This document shows, in pieces, positions 50,113-62,138 of a stretch of 64,000 bases of DNA. Origin of the DNA: Gnomoniopsis sp. IMI 355080 (Eukaryota; Ascomycota; Sordariomycetes; Diaporthales; Gnomoniaceae); the NCBI GenBank assembly GCA_027946555.1, contig JAPEVC010000052.1, forward strand, positions 62,001 through 126,000, written 5' to 3'. The position numbers were made by a program, and so were the translations under genes. The notes beneath the pieces are model-generated. The model was not told the origin of the DNA, did not search any database, and worked only from the letters and a program-made list of their open reading frames with translations. How positions within the stretch are numbered: the stretch's first letter is position 1; the number at the start of each line of letters is the position of its first letter.

Positions 50113-50210
50113 CTTGCAGTAGAGCTCACTCTTGACTGCCTCTGTCAAGATTACATCATGTCTTGCAGTAGAGCTCACTCTTGGCTGCCTCTGTCAAGAA
50201 TACATCATGT
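50113..50210. repeat. 49-bp tandem duplication
   Basis: Two adjacent copies (50113-50161 and 50162-50210) beginning CTTGCAGTAGAGCTCACTC and ending TACATCATGT, differing at two positions. Non-coding. Confidence 0.95.
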
Positions 50211-51214
50211 CTCGCACCAACAACGGCTCAGATAGACATACATCCCATACCATGCCACAATTACCGCAGTTCTGGACGACCTGTGCCTTAACGCTCAGGC
50301 TCTCTTCCACACTGTATCTTCTATGTAGCGAATTATGAGTACGAATTTCACACCGCGTACCCTCTGTGGCAGCACTGACAAAAAGTTGATCCCCGTAATG
50401 CACCCAACAGTACTTGACAAAAACCAAATTCCACCTGTGACCATACAGTGGATTCTTTGCATACACTGAGCTGCTTGATCATAATGATGGCAGAGAAATG
50501 CATCTTTGTGCTTGAAGAAATGAACAATACATGTCATGGGTGGAGGCCCGCACAGATCACGTTTTGGAGCCTAATAATAAAGTAGGCATACCTCCGAAGA
50601 GACATGCTGCCATACCGCATTTCTATTTGATTCAATACTGCCCAGGGACCGCTCAGTGGGCCGTGGCGGCTCAAAATCCTGACAGAACAGTCCTTTTCTT
50701 CTCTTTAGAAATTAGCTTGTATTGATACTAAACTTTGATTAGCTCTCTAATAGCTCTCAGAATTGAAAAGCAGGTTTGTGGCAATTGTCCAAAATATCTT
50801 GAGCTGCGCTAGGATGGGGTCCTGCGCATGGACTATTACTTGGCTCGGAGCAGTTCCTCCGGGATACCAGGATTACTTGAGGTTGTAGGTAGTTCGGTAG
50901 CATTATTCCAACGAAGCACCTCTTCAGAAAGCTAAAATTACCTGGATTGCATTAGACTAAAGAGCTAAGAAACGTAACCAAATCGGACTCAAAAGTGGTA
51001 TGTGATGCCGAAGCAGGAGGCCGTCATTTGGGTAAAGTTATGAGCAGCTCCCGTCCCCTAGCGTATCTAGTTAGCTCCTATCGTCAGCAGCTTAGAAAGT
51101 GTAACGAGCAGCTTCGGCGTTTGAGTGAGAATAACTTGTGCTTTAAACTGACTAGTCTAGAAGAACAGAGCAATAAAAGGAAGATTCTAGCCTGTTTTAT
51201 ACTGCTCTATTGCC

Positions 51215-51240
51215 GACCCACAATCATCCCATTGTGGGTC
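51215..51240. repeat. Perfect 10-bp inverted repeat (hairpin)
   Basis: GACCCACAAT, a 6-nt loop, then ATTGTGGGTC, inside an AT-rich gene-free patch. It could be a structural hairpin of a degraded mobile element or of a transcript; no flanking element was identified. Confidence 0.8.
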
Positions 51241-52649
51241 TATTATGGCCGCAACAGAAAGTTATAAGCCGCTCTTCATATCAATAGCTTCAAATGGCTG
51301 AAGTTATTATATAGATTGCATTGAATGGACGTTGAGGAGCACAACTTATACAGGGCACAATTCCTTTCGTATGAGCAAGCCTAGGGCTGCTAGGTTGGAG
51401 GAGGACTCCCTGTATACAAATTAGGTCTGGCGATATGGTAACGAGGAGGCTGGTGGTTTTCCAAAGTGAAAATAACAACAAAAAAGTGGCGATTGGAAGA
51501 CGTGACGTTGAAGAAGTCTGGTGAATACAAAGAGAACAGTAAAGGATAAGGATATGTTTTCAATGTTGGAAATCATGGGGAAATCTTTTGGCCTTTCTAC
51601 AGACACGCCGCCCAGCGTTTCAAACCAAGTATACTACTAGTACCTAACAAAAGACTGTTATCTTTCTCAAAACCCAGCTCCAAAGCCGAATCCTCCGACC
51701 CGAAACTTGGAACCTGCCAGAATGGTAGACATGCCACAGGCCAATGATAATCAGCGCTCTCCTCCAACGTACCTGCAGATGCTATGCTCGACGAACCGTC
51801 CCCTCACACCATGTATCTCTTGCCACCGCGTGGGTACATAGGTTATATACATGAGGTGGCCAGGCCAAAAGGGGCCACAGTCGAGTGTCTGATTCCCTTC
51901 CCAACCCAACTCGTCGATGAATGGATGGCCATCCCGACAAATCTTGAAGGTGAAGCTTGACAATGATGATGGGCTGTTGTACAAAGTCGGGCGAAACAGC
52001 GAGCGTAGCGAGACCACATAGTGCACACAGTTTGTGGTAGGACTCGCTACAGGACATGATGAAGCCTGTAGAGTGTAATTAAATCTGCTTGAGGCGTTCT
52101 GGAACATTGAGCAGGGAAAATGAGATTGGAAGTGTTGGGAACTGGATATGGCAACGTAGAATCTGGCCTTGGTCGTCATGTCTGATACCTAGGCTGGAAC
52201 CGGGACATTGTGCAATAGGAAGACAAAGGGACATTGAACTGCGAAGTTGTTATACCGCGAAATTTCAGCCGTAGACTGGCTGAGAAACATCACGAGGACA
52301 AACGGCGATCAGGGAATCGGCAGGCTACTAGTTGTAGAAGCGTAGTGGAAATTGTTAGGAAATTGGGATGCCATTGCAGATTTGTGACATTGCACTTTCT
52401 AGGCAAATTCTAGCCTCCCGGGCATGATGCCACAAAAAACCCAAAATTCTTCAAAACGATCGATTAAATATGTGTCATCCCTTTTTCGTGTGCAAGGGAG
52501 AGGTAACTAGCAAGATACGCTATTACCTTGCATAGACCCATAGAAAGCGAGCAAAATGCTCACAATCACCAAATATGTAAGACGAACCCCTCCAAGAGCA
52601 CATCAACCACTATATCCTCATGATGCTCCAAATGGCGCTATCACAGAGG

Positions 52650-55102
52650 TCATTGCCACAAGGTGGCGAGGCCCCTAGCTGCCAATTTTGTGACAACCTC
52701 CGCAGTGGTTGTGGTATTTCCGTCGCCACCACCCAGGGTACTCGCGTCTGCGCTATCCGGATAGAAGAACGCGGCGAGTGCAATGATGACATAACTTGCG
52801 CACAAGAGACTGCCCTCAAGGTAATTCGACCGGCCGTCCAACACCAGGAAATTGACAATGAATGCCGAGACGAAGAGACTGATGGTCTCGAAGAGCGTGA
52901 AGTAGAGACTCATGTCCTTGTCCATCATCCAGCCGAGGATGACAACAAGAGGGGTTACGAAGAGGGCAATCTGAATCGAGGAACCAATGGCCACACCAAT
53001 GGCGAGATCCATCTTATTCTTCATGGCGACGGTGACGGCAGTGACGTGCTCTGCCGCGTTGCCGACGATCGGAAGCAAGATGAGACCAACAAAAGTCTCA
53101 GAGAGGCCGCCGCTGTCAGTAATTCCGTCAATAGCATCGACCATGAACTCAGCACAGAGAGCGACAAGAGCGGTCGAGACCAGGAGCAGAAGAATGGCTG
53201 ACGTCCGAGAGATTTCTGGCTCATCATCTTCGTCCTCGTTCTGCTTGGACTGGCTGTTGACGACGATGGGGACGATGGGTGGCAAAGCGCCGGCATTGGT
53301 GCGATAGCTTTGGTGTTGAGACGGCAGGGACTGAGTCCGGCGCAGAGGCCGCGGTGGTTGCTGGCCCGTAGGAGCCCCATTCACATTGGCCGGTGGAGGC
53401 GAAAAGACAGTCGAAGGGAAGCCCGTCAGGTTGGGGCGCAAAGTGCGCAGGGAGAAAGGCTTTGGTCGAGTGCCGGTTTGAGCCTCCAGATCGGGAGCAA
53501 GGGCAAAATCCACGCGCTTAGTGTTAGAGTCATTGGCCCCGTCGACCGCCTGGGTAGCAGCAACAACGGTGCCAACGGGAACGGTCGGCTCACCATTCTC
53601 CGGGATCTGGTCATCGTCCTTGCGACTATGTCTGTGCTTGTGTTTCTTCTTTTTCTTCTTGTCCTGGTTGGAAGCCAGAGCTTCCACGGCATCCTCAGAA
53701 AGCTCCAGTCTAGTTGACTGGCTAGAAGATGCGGCCGGCTCACTGGTAGTCCTCTCTATCGGCTCTGTTGGAGTCTCAACGGCAGGGGACGCCGGTATTG
53801 AAGTAAGGGAGGGTTTCTCTGTTGTCGAAGCCAAGCTCGCTTTGCGATTCCTTCCGCCCTTCTTGATGGCTCGCTTGATGCGCCTGGCGGTTGAGTAGGA
53901 GTGCCCAGATGAGTCGGAGTCCGATGAGGATGAATCGGATTCTGAGCTGGAAGAGGAGTCAAAGTAATGTGCTGCCGGACCAGGCACGGATTCGCGATCA
54001 ATGACGTGCTGAGGTGTCGACTCGTACATGTAGGCGTGCGAGTTGAGCTGGAAGACGAGGTAAAGAATGTAAACCAAGAGTAGAATAACGCTGGTGCCGC
54101 GACTGACTCTCACAACCTGCAAATCCGCTTGTTCAGTGCTGGTGAAGGAGGCGTGGAAGGCAGTGGGTAGCATGAGACTGATGACGGCCAAACTCAGAAG
54201 GCATGCGCTCATCTGGGTGACGGTGCTGTTGTAGATCTGCTCGCGAAAGCGGAGACCTCCAAACATGAAGCACATGCCCAGAATCAATAGCAGATTAGAC
54301 AATATCGAACCCAGCAGGGAGGCCTGGACGATACGGATTTTGTTGTCCACCAAGGCGATGATGAAGATGATCAGCTCGACCGCATTTCCAAAGGTGACAT
54401 TCATCAGGGCACCAATCGTATCGCCGAGCTTCTTGGAGACGCTCTCTGTGGCGTACGCGAGCATAGCAGCCAAAGGAATGATGGCAATCGCATTCATGGC
54501 GAAAATGACGGGCTGGCCTAGGTTGGCAAAGTGGGCGGCGATGCCGACTGGGACGAAGACGAGCAGCACATTGATCCATGAAGAGGCGAGGACCAGCCAG
54601 ACAACGCCGAAGAAGCGCTTGGCGACTGGGCCCTTTACAGGCTTGGGCTTCTCTCCCTCGCCCGCAGGCACGGCGTCGCCCTCAACAGGCGGTCCATCGC
54701 CAGTCACTTGGGTACCATCATTGTTCTGCTTCTTGGAAGAAGCGCGCGAGGTGGATTGGGATAGGCCGGCCCCGGAGCGGGCAGCGGCGCCGGCTCGAGG
54801 CTCGGAGTTCACACGATTGTTGCCATGGGCCTTCGCCCTTGCCCAAGTTCGGATTCGGTCTGTGGAAACGTAGTTGATCAGCAACTGGTTGTAGGAAAAG
54901 GCTGCATCACCGATTTGGAGAGGCAGCAGCACATGAGAGAGACTCGTCAATCGACAACTACGGCATAGTCGAAGTGCAGTTGAGCCACGTGCCACATTGA
55001 GTGTCCACACTTCTGCTGCCAAGCCGTAGCTAGAAAAGCTTGTCCTGTCTTGGTGGTCCTTGGAGGGCTTGGTGGAGGGCTTGGAGGGGAGAACCTACGC
55101 AT
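52650..55102 (-). CDS. CAX/Vcx1-type Ca2+/H+ antiporter
   Basis: Vacuolar-type cation/proton exchanger. The main exon runs from about 54859 to 52650. No ATG lies in its first part, so a short upstream exon is needed; ATG at 55102 with donor gtaggt at 55098 and acceptor ccacag ending at 54860 gives a phase-consistent 737-aa protein, but this start is a proposal. Both family alpha-repeats are present: GNAVELIIFI in the first half and GNAAEHVTAV in the second, each with the paired acidic/amide residues that bind Ca2+. The halves of five to six membrane segments are separated by a loop of about 270 residues, much longer than in yeast Vcx1, with Ser/Asp runs, a DKKKKKKHKHRH patch and Pro-rich stretches. 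Expected role: calcium sequestration, typically under calcineurin-Crz1 control. Confidence 0.9.
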
Positions 55103-57788
55103 CAACAAGCAACCGCGAAAACAGCCAACCAAGGCTGGTTGCGCAGTGATTCGCGGGAAGGGGAGGTTGTACTCGTGTACGAACGCTTGGCTATGCTGAT
55201 ACAGGCAACGAGTCTAACCAGATTGGCTGGTGCTCGATGGTTCGCAAAAGGATTGCTGTGGGCGCTGTCCTCTGAAGGATGCCCGAGATGCTGAGGTGAG
55301 AAGAAAAGTAACTGGCTGTCTTGGTGAGAAAATGGGGCGCGTTGGGAGAATGTCAGTGAGGAAGCGAGAAAGATCAACGAAGGAGTCGAGGCTGGTAGGT
55401 AACAAGACCGGGAAGTATTTGGGTGCAGGTCAATTTCTGGTAAAAAGAACACGCACGTACACCTACACGCAAAAGTCGGCCAGAGACTGGAGAAGTGGAA
55501 CAGGAATTGCACAGGCAATTCTTATCCCGTCACAGTCACCGCGTTCTGCATCGCCAAGACACGCAAATCCACATCGCCAAGACGCCCTTGCGGGAAGGGT
55601 GGCTCGTGCTTCCTATCAGAAAGTGGCTTCCACCTCGGCAACAGAGAGGCAGAGAGGCAATAGCTACGTCACTGTGGCTCATTCTGGAGCCTGGCAGCCC
55701 TGAACGGAATACCCGCCGTGGCAGTGTAGCAGTGGTAGCAGTGGCTGCACTACTCCGGACTGGACTAATGTTCTAGCCCTGTTTCCCCTGTTTTTTTTCC
55801 TGCAGGTCCGCCTCCTCAGTGCCGACGCTGGCAACCCCTGGCCCCCCCGTCATTCGTCTAACCGCCCGACCGCCTGCTGCTCCCTACCAGCCTATCTGCC
55901 TACATCTACATCTACCATGTAGGTAGCCATTACTAGGTGTAGTACAATACATACTTCATCTGTTCAACAAGACTTACCCCCGCCTGCCCTTCACCGATGC
56001 CTGTATAAGAACACTTGGAACAAGTCTCCTATTCCAGGTGGAGAATCGCTCGCCACCACTAGACCGCATGCAGCCTGCGTCTGGACCGCGCGGTTGTCCA
56101 CTTACCTCAGATCCAGCAGCAATCTTTCTTGGTTTGGACTGGCTGACACAGTGTCATCTTCCAAGTTCGCAATGTACCTAGCTTTGCCATGTCCGGTCCA
56201 ACCTGACAACTCGTGCGTGGCCTCCTGAGAATACCCAACACACAGAACACTACAGCCCAGCAGCCTAAGAGCCACAGAGCATTCAGGACTTCATCTTACC
56301 ATCGTCTCTGCACAGCTTCGACGGTAATCTTGGCGGTGATCATGTTTTCTGGACCTGGCCACCAACCTCCTCATACTTGGACTGGCCGATTGGGCAGCTT
56401 ATCATCTACCAAAACGTGTCATTGTGCACCCTTCCAGCCTTCATGCCGATGCGCCACGACCAATGGAGGCTTGTGCTGGTACTACTGTACAGAGTACCTA
56501 CGGGTACCACCAATGATCAATATCCGCAGATTTAATTGCATCAAACACGCTGGGGCACTTCGGGCCCGTCCAACCGCTGTGCTCCGGTCTGTGCTGCCGC
56601 TTTCGTACGCTGCGCCGCTGACCTTTGGCTGGTTGATTTCTTGACCATCGCCGTTTCACCACGCCTCACCGTGCATCCTTCCACCTCTCTTGCTGATCGG
56701 GGCCCGCAATAGGCTGCTGGGTCAAGTATGACGACAGTCACGTTACTGCCACCCAGACAAGTCCAACAGCTCCACATCTTTTCACATGCCGTATACGGCG
56801 ATCTGATTTCTGAATAGCCTCATCAAGCTACCCGCACTTGTCTTGCTTCGTCCCACCCAACACACTTTCGACAATCCTCCACAAGCTTTGCAAGGTGGAA
56901 TTCTTTATCGGCCTTGTCCCACCGTTGCACGATCACAGCATTTTCTATTGTACACAGCCTTTTAGGCGTGCTGACAGCCCAATGGAACCTCCAAGCTGCA
57001 TGCCATCTTACTGGGGCTCGATTGTACCCGCAGCTTCCAATGGCCGCCAGAAAGGGGGCCTACAGGAAGTGGACCGGTCAGTGATGGCTCCTGGCCCAGC
57101 TTGACATGGAGGCGCGGTCAATTATTCTTTTCTATGACTTGGTTCTCAATCACCCGTTCGCCTACTGAGTGGCCGCTCTCCTATGCTTACGTTTCAGTCG
57201 CATCGGCCAGTGTGCGGCCCAAACCTGGTTGACAGACTCATCCTCCAGCCTATCTTCCGGCCCCAGAGCCGCTAAAAATAGGATACACACAATTTTGCTT
57301 TCAGTCTTCCCTCGAGTGCGGGAAGTCTGTCCTAATCTTTCTTTGACAGCAACATGGTCCTCTGTCTCCTCTGTCTGACGCTGAGCCGTCCGACCTGACC
57401 GTCGACCGAAAAGGCGGCCTGCTTTCCACACGGCATGTATGCTCTCATGCTTCAGGCCTGAAGGGGCAATCCATTGTGTTTCTGTAGCACAAATGTGCTA
57501 CTTGCCTACATCATTTCCCTTCTCATCTTCACTGTAGGCTGTTCAGCTTCGCGGAACCACGAGAAGACCTCTGGAAGCCCTTCTCCACCGTGATTGTGTC
57601 GCCGTGCTTTCTTCTGTCTCAGGTTTGTTCTTATACACTGATCATTCTCAATCTCCTTTCACTCCTCGACTGTTGCTGGGCAGTAGTCGTGAGTCTTTCC
57701 AAGGGTGCCCTGGCTGCTGTGGCCCTTCGTCGCCTCAAACTATCTTTTCCATCCAACACCCACGAGATTTCTGTGCAGACTATTGACC
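55103..57788. other. 2.7-kb divergent intergenic region
   Basis: Lies between the antiporter start (-) and the Arg/Ser-rich gene (+). Only short open frames without resemblance to anything known; a CCTACAT/TAGGTAG-rich patch lies near 55908-55940. Both promoters and 5' UTRs are expected here. Confidence 0.4.
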
Positions 57789-58725
57789 ATGCCGCTACCA
57801 CCCATCGCCACCATAGCTGCCTGTGGCAGTGTCATCACATCTATCAAATCCTCATGGGAGCTGTCCCGCATGCTCAAGAGGAAGGAGGCAGAGAAGCGCA
57901 TTGATTCGCAAGGTAGAGCTCTTCTCAAAGACCTCCGAGATGCGTATCTGGACGGCTACATGACTCGAAGGAGCTTCGACAAGTGGTACGACAGATACTT
58001 GGGTGCACTGGCAGAAAAGGATAGTACGTGCCATTATATGTCCTGATAGTCCATCCGCGGCTGTGCTTGTCCAACATTTGGTTTGTGACTAACTTGACTC
58101 TGCAGTGCTGGAGTTGCGAAAGATCCGGGAACATGTCAACTTGATCCACCGGGACAACAAAGCACATGTCTCTAGACGTAGCACATACCCACCTAGCAGC
58201 TCCGTTCACCTTGACGAGAAGTCGTCCTACCGTGGTCGTGCACGCTCAGCAGACCGAAGACACTCTACACGAGGTCCGCCTCCCGTTTACACAGTTGAGG
58301 AGTACGAAGAGGAGAGACGCCGGCCAACCCATATCGAGACGGCAAAAGCCAAACGTGAGCATTACTACTCGCATGCCCTCCCGTCGCCATACAAAGGCGA
58401 GATCGAGTACAGTCCCCTGTCCGACTCATTCGAGGAGTCAGACAAGGGCCGCCGCAGCCGACACCGACGTGAGCCCAGCCGCCACCATCGAGACCGTCAC
58501 GCAGACAATCGCAGCGAGTCGTCTCGTTCACACAGCCATAGCCATGTGGAGCGTGGCCGCACGCGGAGCCGGAGCATGCACACGGACGCCTCGACGCGCG
58601 TTGCCGAGACAACGTATTCATCGGATGCAGACTCGGAGGGAGAATCGCGGTTCAGTAATCGGCGACGGGAGGATTATTATGCACGGAATGAAGAGCGCGG
58701 GCGGGGGGCGGGCCGGAGCCGGTGA
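57789..58725 (+). CDS. Arg/Ser-rich protein of unknown function
   Basis: Exons 57789-58023 and 58106-58725, joined by a well-formed intron (gtacgt...tgcag), give 284 aa. The first about 25 residues (MPLPPIATIAACGSVITS) are mildly hydrophobic. Residues about 30-110 are a charged helical region (LSRMLKRKEAEKRID, then KIREHVNLIHRDNK). The rest is low complexity, dominated by Arg, Ser, His and Glu with RS and SHSHSH runs, like many disordered or RNA-associated proteins. No domain was recognised. Exon phase, intron quality and a clean stop support a real gene. It is 446 bp upstream of the Rsa4-like gene on the same strand. Confidence 0.72.
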
Positions 58726-59171
58726 GTTGGCTGCGAAGGCTCCGCGAGGGATGCGGTGTTTGATTTGGTTTGGTTTGATTTTCACTGGTGCGATACGGGA
58801 AACGCATTGGAGGCGCTCGAGAATCTTTTGTTCGGGGACTTACAAGGCGCTGCAGGGTGCATTGTTATGGTGAAAGTGTATTTTCCTTTATGTAGTTTGG
58901 TAGATACCATGTCAAGAAACCAAAACGACCAAGTTCTACTAAAGTGAAGTAGACCTGAATCGCCTGCCGTGATCGACCGGCCGTAGGGCTGAGAAGTGTG
59001 GGGAATGTTCCGCTGTGGAGAGGGCATGCAGCATGATCCCCGCTATAATTTTCTTTCCAACGTGGGGTCGCGAGAATTTCTTGAATGCGATCTCGACCTC
59101 CATCCACTTCTTCACCAAATTACCACTTTCCAACTCCCTTCCTATTTCCTTTCACAAATCCGAAACTCGCA
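58726..59171. other. Intergenic spacer upstream of Rsa4-like gene
   Basis: 446 bp with no gene; it should contain the Rsa4-like promoter. The final 70 bases are C/T-rich and A-rich, as in many fungal 5' UTRs. Confidence 0.4.
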
Positions 59172-60842
59172 ATGGCCACGACCCTCCCCCCACCCTCCAA
59201 ACGCCAACGCCGCGAAGAACTCGAGCGGACCACCCACCAAGCCGATGTGACGCCCTTTCTCCCCTCCGACAATGGCTCCTTCAAAGCGCGCTTCGTCGAC
59301 CGCGACGGTGCCCAGCTTGCCGACGCCATCGAGATCCCCCTTGCGGATGCCTCAGAGAAGAACGTCTCTCTCCTTTTGAACACGCTGCTCGCCCGCGACC
59401 GCGAGGACTTCCTCCCCTACCGCTTCCGCATTCACATCCCCAACACCGACATCATCGTCGACCAATACCCAACAGACCTTCTCGCCCTCCTCAAATCCCA
59501 TGGTGTAACCAACCCCTTCGAAACGACAATCACCCTCGCCGCCGAGCCCCAGGCCGTCTTCAAAGTACAATCCGTCACTCGCCTAGCCGCCAAGATCCCC
59601 GGCCACGGCGAAGCGATTCTCGCCGCCCAATTCTCCCCGGCCTCTTCGTCCCTCCTCGCCACCGGCTCCGGCGACAAGACCGCCCGTATCTGGGACACCG
59701 ACACGGGAACGCCGCTTCACACACTCAAAGGCCACACGGGCTGGGTCCTGGCCGTGTCGTGGGCGCCCGACGGCTCACGCCTCGCCTCGTGCTCCATGGA
59801 CGGCACCGTGCGCATCTGGGATCCCACAACGGGGCAGGCCGTCGGCGCGCCGCTCGCAGGACACTCCAAGCCCGCGCTGCAAATGGCCTGGGAGCCGTAT
59901 CACCTGTGGCGCGACGGCACGCCGCGCCTCGCGAGCGCTAGCAAGGACGCCACCGTGCGTATCTGGACTGTCAACACGGGCCGCACGGAGCATGTCCTCA
60001 GCGGACACAAGGGTAGCGTCACATGCGTGCGGTGGGGCGCGGGCGGCGAGGGTGGCAGCAGCACTGGACTGATCTACACGGGCTCGCACGACAAGAGCGT
60101 GCGCGTCTGGGACGCCGTCAAGGGCACGCTCGTGCACAGCCTCACCAGCCACGCGCACTGGGTTAACCACCTCGCGCTGTCGACGGACTTTGTGCTGCGG
60201 ACGGGGTTCTTTGATCACACAAAGGACGTGCCTGCCACGGAGGAAGGGAAGCGCGCCAAAGCGCGCGCGCGGTTCGAGGGCGCGGCGCGGGTGGGTGGGA
60301 AAATTTGCGAGCGCGTTGTTAGTGCGAGTGATGACTTTACGATTTACCTGTGGGATCCGGTCAATGAGGGCAAGAAGCCGCTGGCGCGACTGCTGGGTCA
60401 CCAGAAACAGGTGAATCATGTGTGCTTCTCGCCGGATGGGGCACTGGTGGCGAGCTGTGGGTTCGATAACCATACCAAGCTGTGGTCGGGACGGTATGTC
60501 TTTTTGCTTTTATTTTTCACCCTCCTTGATCTATAGTCTGCTTTTCCACATTCTTTTTTGTCTTCATTTCGGGACTGACCTCGTTACAGTGATGGCAAAT
60601 TCATCAACACTCTCCGCGGGCACGTCGCACACGTCTACCAGTGCGCCTTCTCGGCAGATAGCAGGCTGCTCGTAACATGCTCACGCGACAATACGCTCAA
60701 GGTGTGGAACACGCGCACGTGTAAGCTGGCGGAGGATCTGCCGGGCCATGATGATGAGGTATACGCTGTGGATTGGAGTCCCGATGGACAGAAAGTGGGG
60801 AGTGGGGGCAAGGACAAGGCGGTGCGGTTGTGGCGGAATTGA
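59172..60842 (+). CDS. RSA4: Ribosome assembly WD40 protein Rsa4/Notchless
   Basis: Nuclear/nucleolar factor required for pre-60S maturation, where it is pulled off by the AAA ATPase Rea1. Exons 59172-60493 and 60590-60842 (96-nt intron) give 1575 nt and 524 aa, close to yeast Rsa4. Residues about 25-110 form the NLE (ubiquitin-like) domain; in yeast a conserved acidic residue here contacts the Rea1 MIDAS. Eight WD repeats follow with clear GH...WD spacing, for example GHTGWVLAVSW...VRIWD, GHKGSVTCVRW and, after the intron, GHVAHVYQCAFSADSRLL and GHDDEVYAVDWSPDG. The long insertion after the fifth WD repeat (HTKDVPATEEGK...) is also typical. High GC and strongly biased codons suggest high expression. 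Housekeeping gene. Confidence 0.96.
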
Positions 60843-61258
60843 GAGGAGATTTTGAGGGAGATAAGAGGATAGAATTAGAGGAAAATGATACCCCTTGTCT
60901 GACAATGGACTTTTTGATGATGTTTGGGTGTACGTTGAACGTCCCAGCTAAGGGTTCTAGGCTATTGTGAGTGCATGGGCTCGTAGTTGCCTGCGTCAAC
61001 ATTGGTATTCTCTTCTACTTTTCAAGGTTTCATTCATGACATAGTGTATATAGGCCCGGCAAAAGAGCTTTTGCACGAGAGAAAAAATCCAGACGAATCT
61101 CAATTCAGGTGGCCTTAACGGTTCGCGTTTCACCGAGTCTTTGAGCCGCTAAATCGAGAACGCGATAACAGCAATACTGGCCTTATACAGTTACCCGGAT
61201 TTTCCACCAACTCCCCATCAAGCTCCCATATTTCAATCTCCTTTGCCTTCGCTTTTAT
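60843..61258. other. Convergent intergenic spacer
   Basis: About 415 bp between the 3' ends of the Rsa4-like gene (+) and the small membrane protein gene (-). Nothing recognised. Confidence 0.4.
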
Positions 61259-61678
61259 TCAAATGTGATACCCCGCTCGCTCCGAAGACACGCTCGCCTC
61301 TGGCGCGGGCTGAGCCCCTTCGTCGACTGCCAAAGCTGCCAGCAAAGAGTCAGAAGATGCTGAAGAAGCGGAGGAAATGTAATCTTGTCCTCCGTCAGCT
61401 TGAGGTATCTCATGTAGAGGATTGCCCACTCCCGTGGGTAAAGCGGCAACATTAATGTCTTCCGTACCTGGCTGAGGCGGACCAATGTGACTTGGCAGCC
61501 GTGGGGATGGCACGCCCATGGAGTCCTCTGTTGTTTCGTAATACGGATATGTGGTAGAGTCACCCGAAATGAATCTGCTAGGGCGTAAATGTCGTCTAAA
61601 GAGGATTGCTGCGAGTGCGGTGCATAAAGAGACGAGCAGCATGATGAGAGCAATGGTATCGTTTGGCTTGATCATCAT
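61259..61678 (-). CDS. Small single-pass membrane protein, hypothetical
   Basis: Open frame of 139 aa starting at 61678 (or the second Met codon at 61675). Residues 9-28 are strongly hydrophobic (IALIMLLVSLCTALAAILF), followed by a basic RRHLRPSR patch, suggesting an N-terminal signal anchor with a cytoplasmic tail. The rest is Ser/Pro/Ala-rich and probably disordered. No family recognised. Support comes only from length, membrane segment and the positive-inside patch; a chance frame is possible. Confidence 0.45.
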   Translation of the reverse strand: MMIKPNDTIALIMLLVSLCTALAAILFRRHLRPSRFISGDSTTYPYYETTEDSMGVPSPRLPSHIGPPQPGTEDINVAALPTGVGNPLHEIPQADGGQDYISSASSASSDSLLAALAVDEGAQPAPEASVSSERAGYHI

Positions 61679-62138
61679 TTCTTCTCGGTTAAGAGGATGC
61701 CGTAGTCTTGTCTCTGGGACATGCCAATCGGAAAAGTGAACAATATTGAGGGTAGTTAGAGCCCAGCAATCTTTTTCCAGCGCATGTGTAAGCCACTCGA
61801 TGCCCGGCCAGAAGGGCGATTAGAATCGGATCAGCAGCATTCAAGAACCGAGCTGGCGGTAGCAATGCAGGAGGGCTCAGTAGACGCAAGATAGTATTGG
61901 TCTTGCTATTCACTGTGCGAATCATCCGTACAACTTTCATTTTGAATGGACAAACTAAGGTTCTTAGCAAACACTGAACAGCCGGAGTCACACAAGCACG
62001 GCAGCTTTCGTGCTGTCGATGTGGTCATCAACTCGTTGGCCCGGCCCCTTGCTGCAGGCTGGCTTCGACGTGCTCGCGCCGTTCGGTCGCTTTGTCGAAA
62101 TATAAAAGCGAGACCTTGAGGTAAATAGCCTTCTGGAG
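61679..62138. other. Intergenic, nothing recognised
   Basis: About 460 bp upstream of the small membrane protein gene and before the polyketide synthase relic. Short open frames only. Confidence 0.35.

Larger units (their letters stand above)
45531..52649. other. 7.1-kb gene-free region
   Basis: No gene could be supported. It includes the trehalose gene promoter, CCTAGG palindromes at 48951-48959 and 49214-49222, an ACCTAC-rich patch near 46565-46600, a 49-bp tandem duplication at 50113-50210 and an AT-rich patch from about 50700 to 51650 with a perfect hairpin at 51215-51240. Open frames of 200-288 codons on the minus strand at 45781-46647 and 47156-47758 and on the plus strand at 48029-48652 lack family resemblance. 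Confidence 0.5.

Noticed and set aside
50995..51267. 90-codon frame with a coiled-coil-like RQQLRKCNEQLRRL segment
   Set aside because: Short, in an AT-rich patch with a hairpin; may be a decayed element but not a supportable gene.
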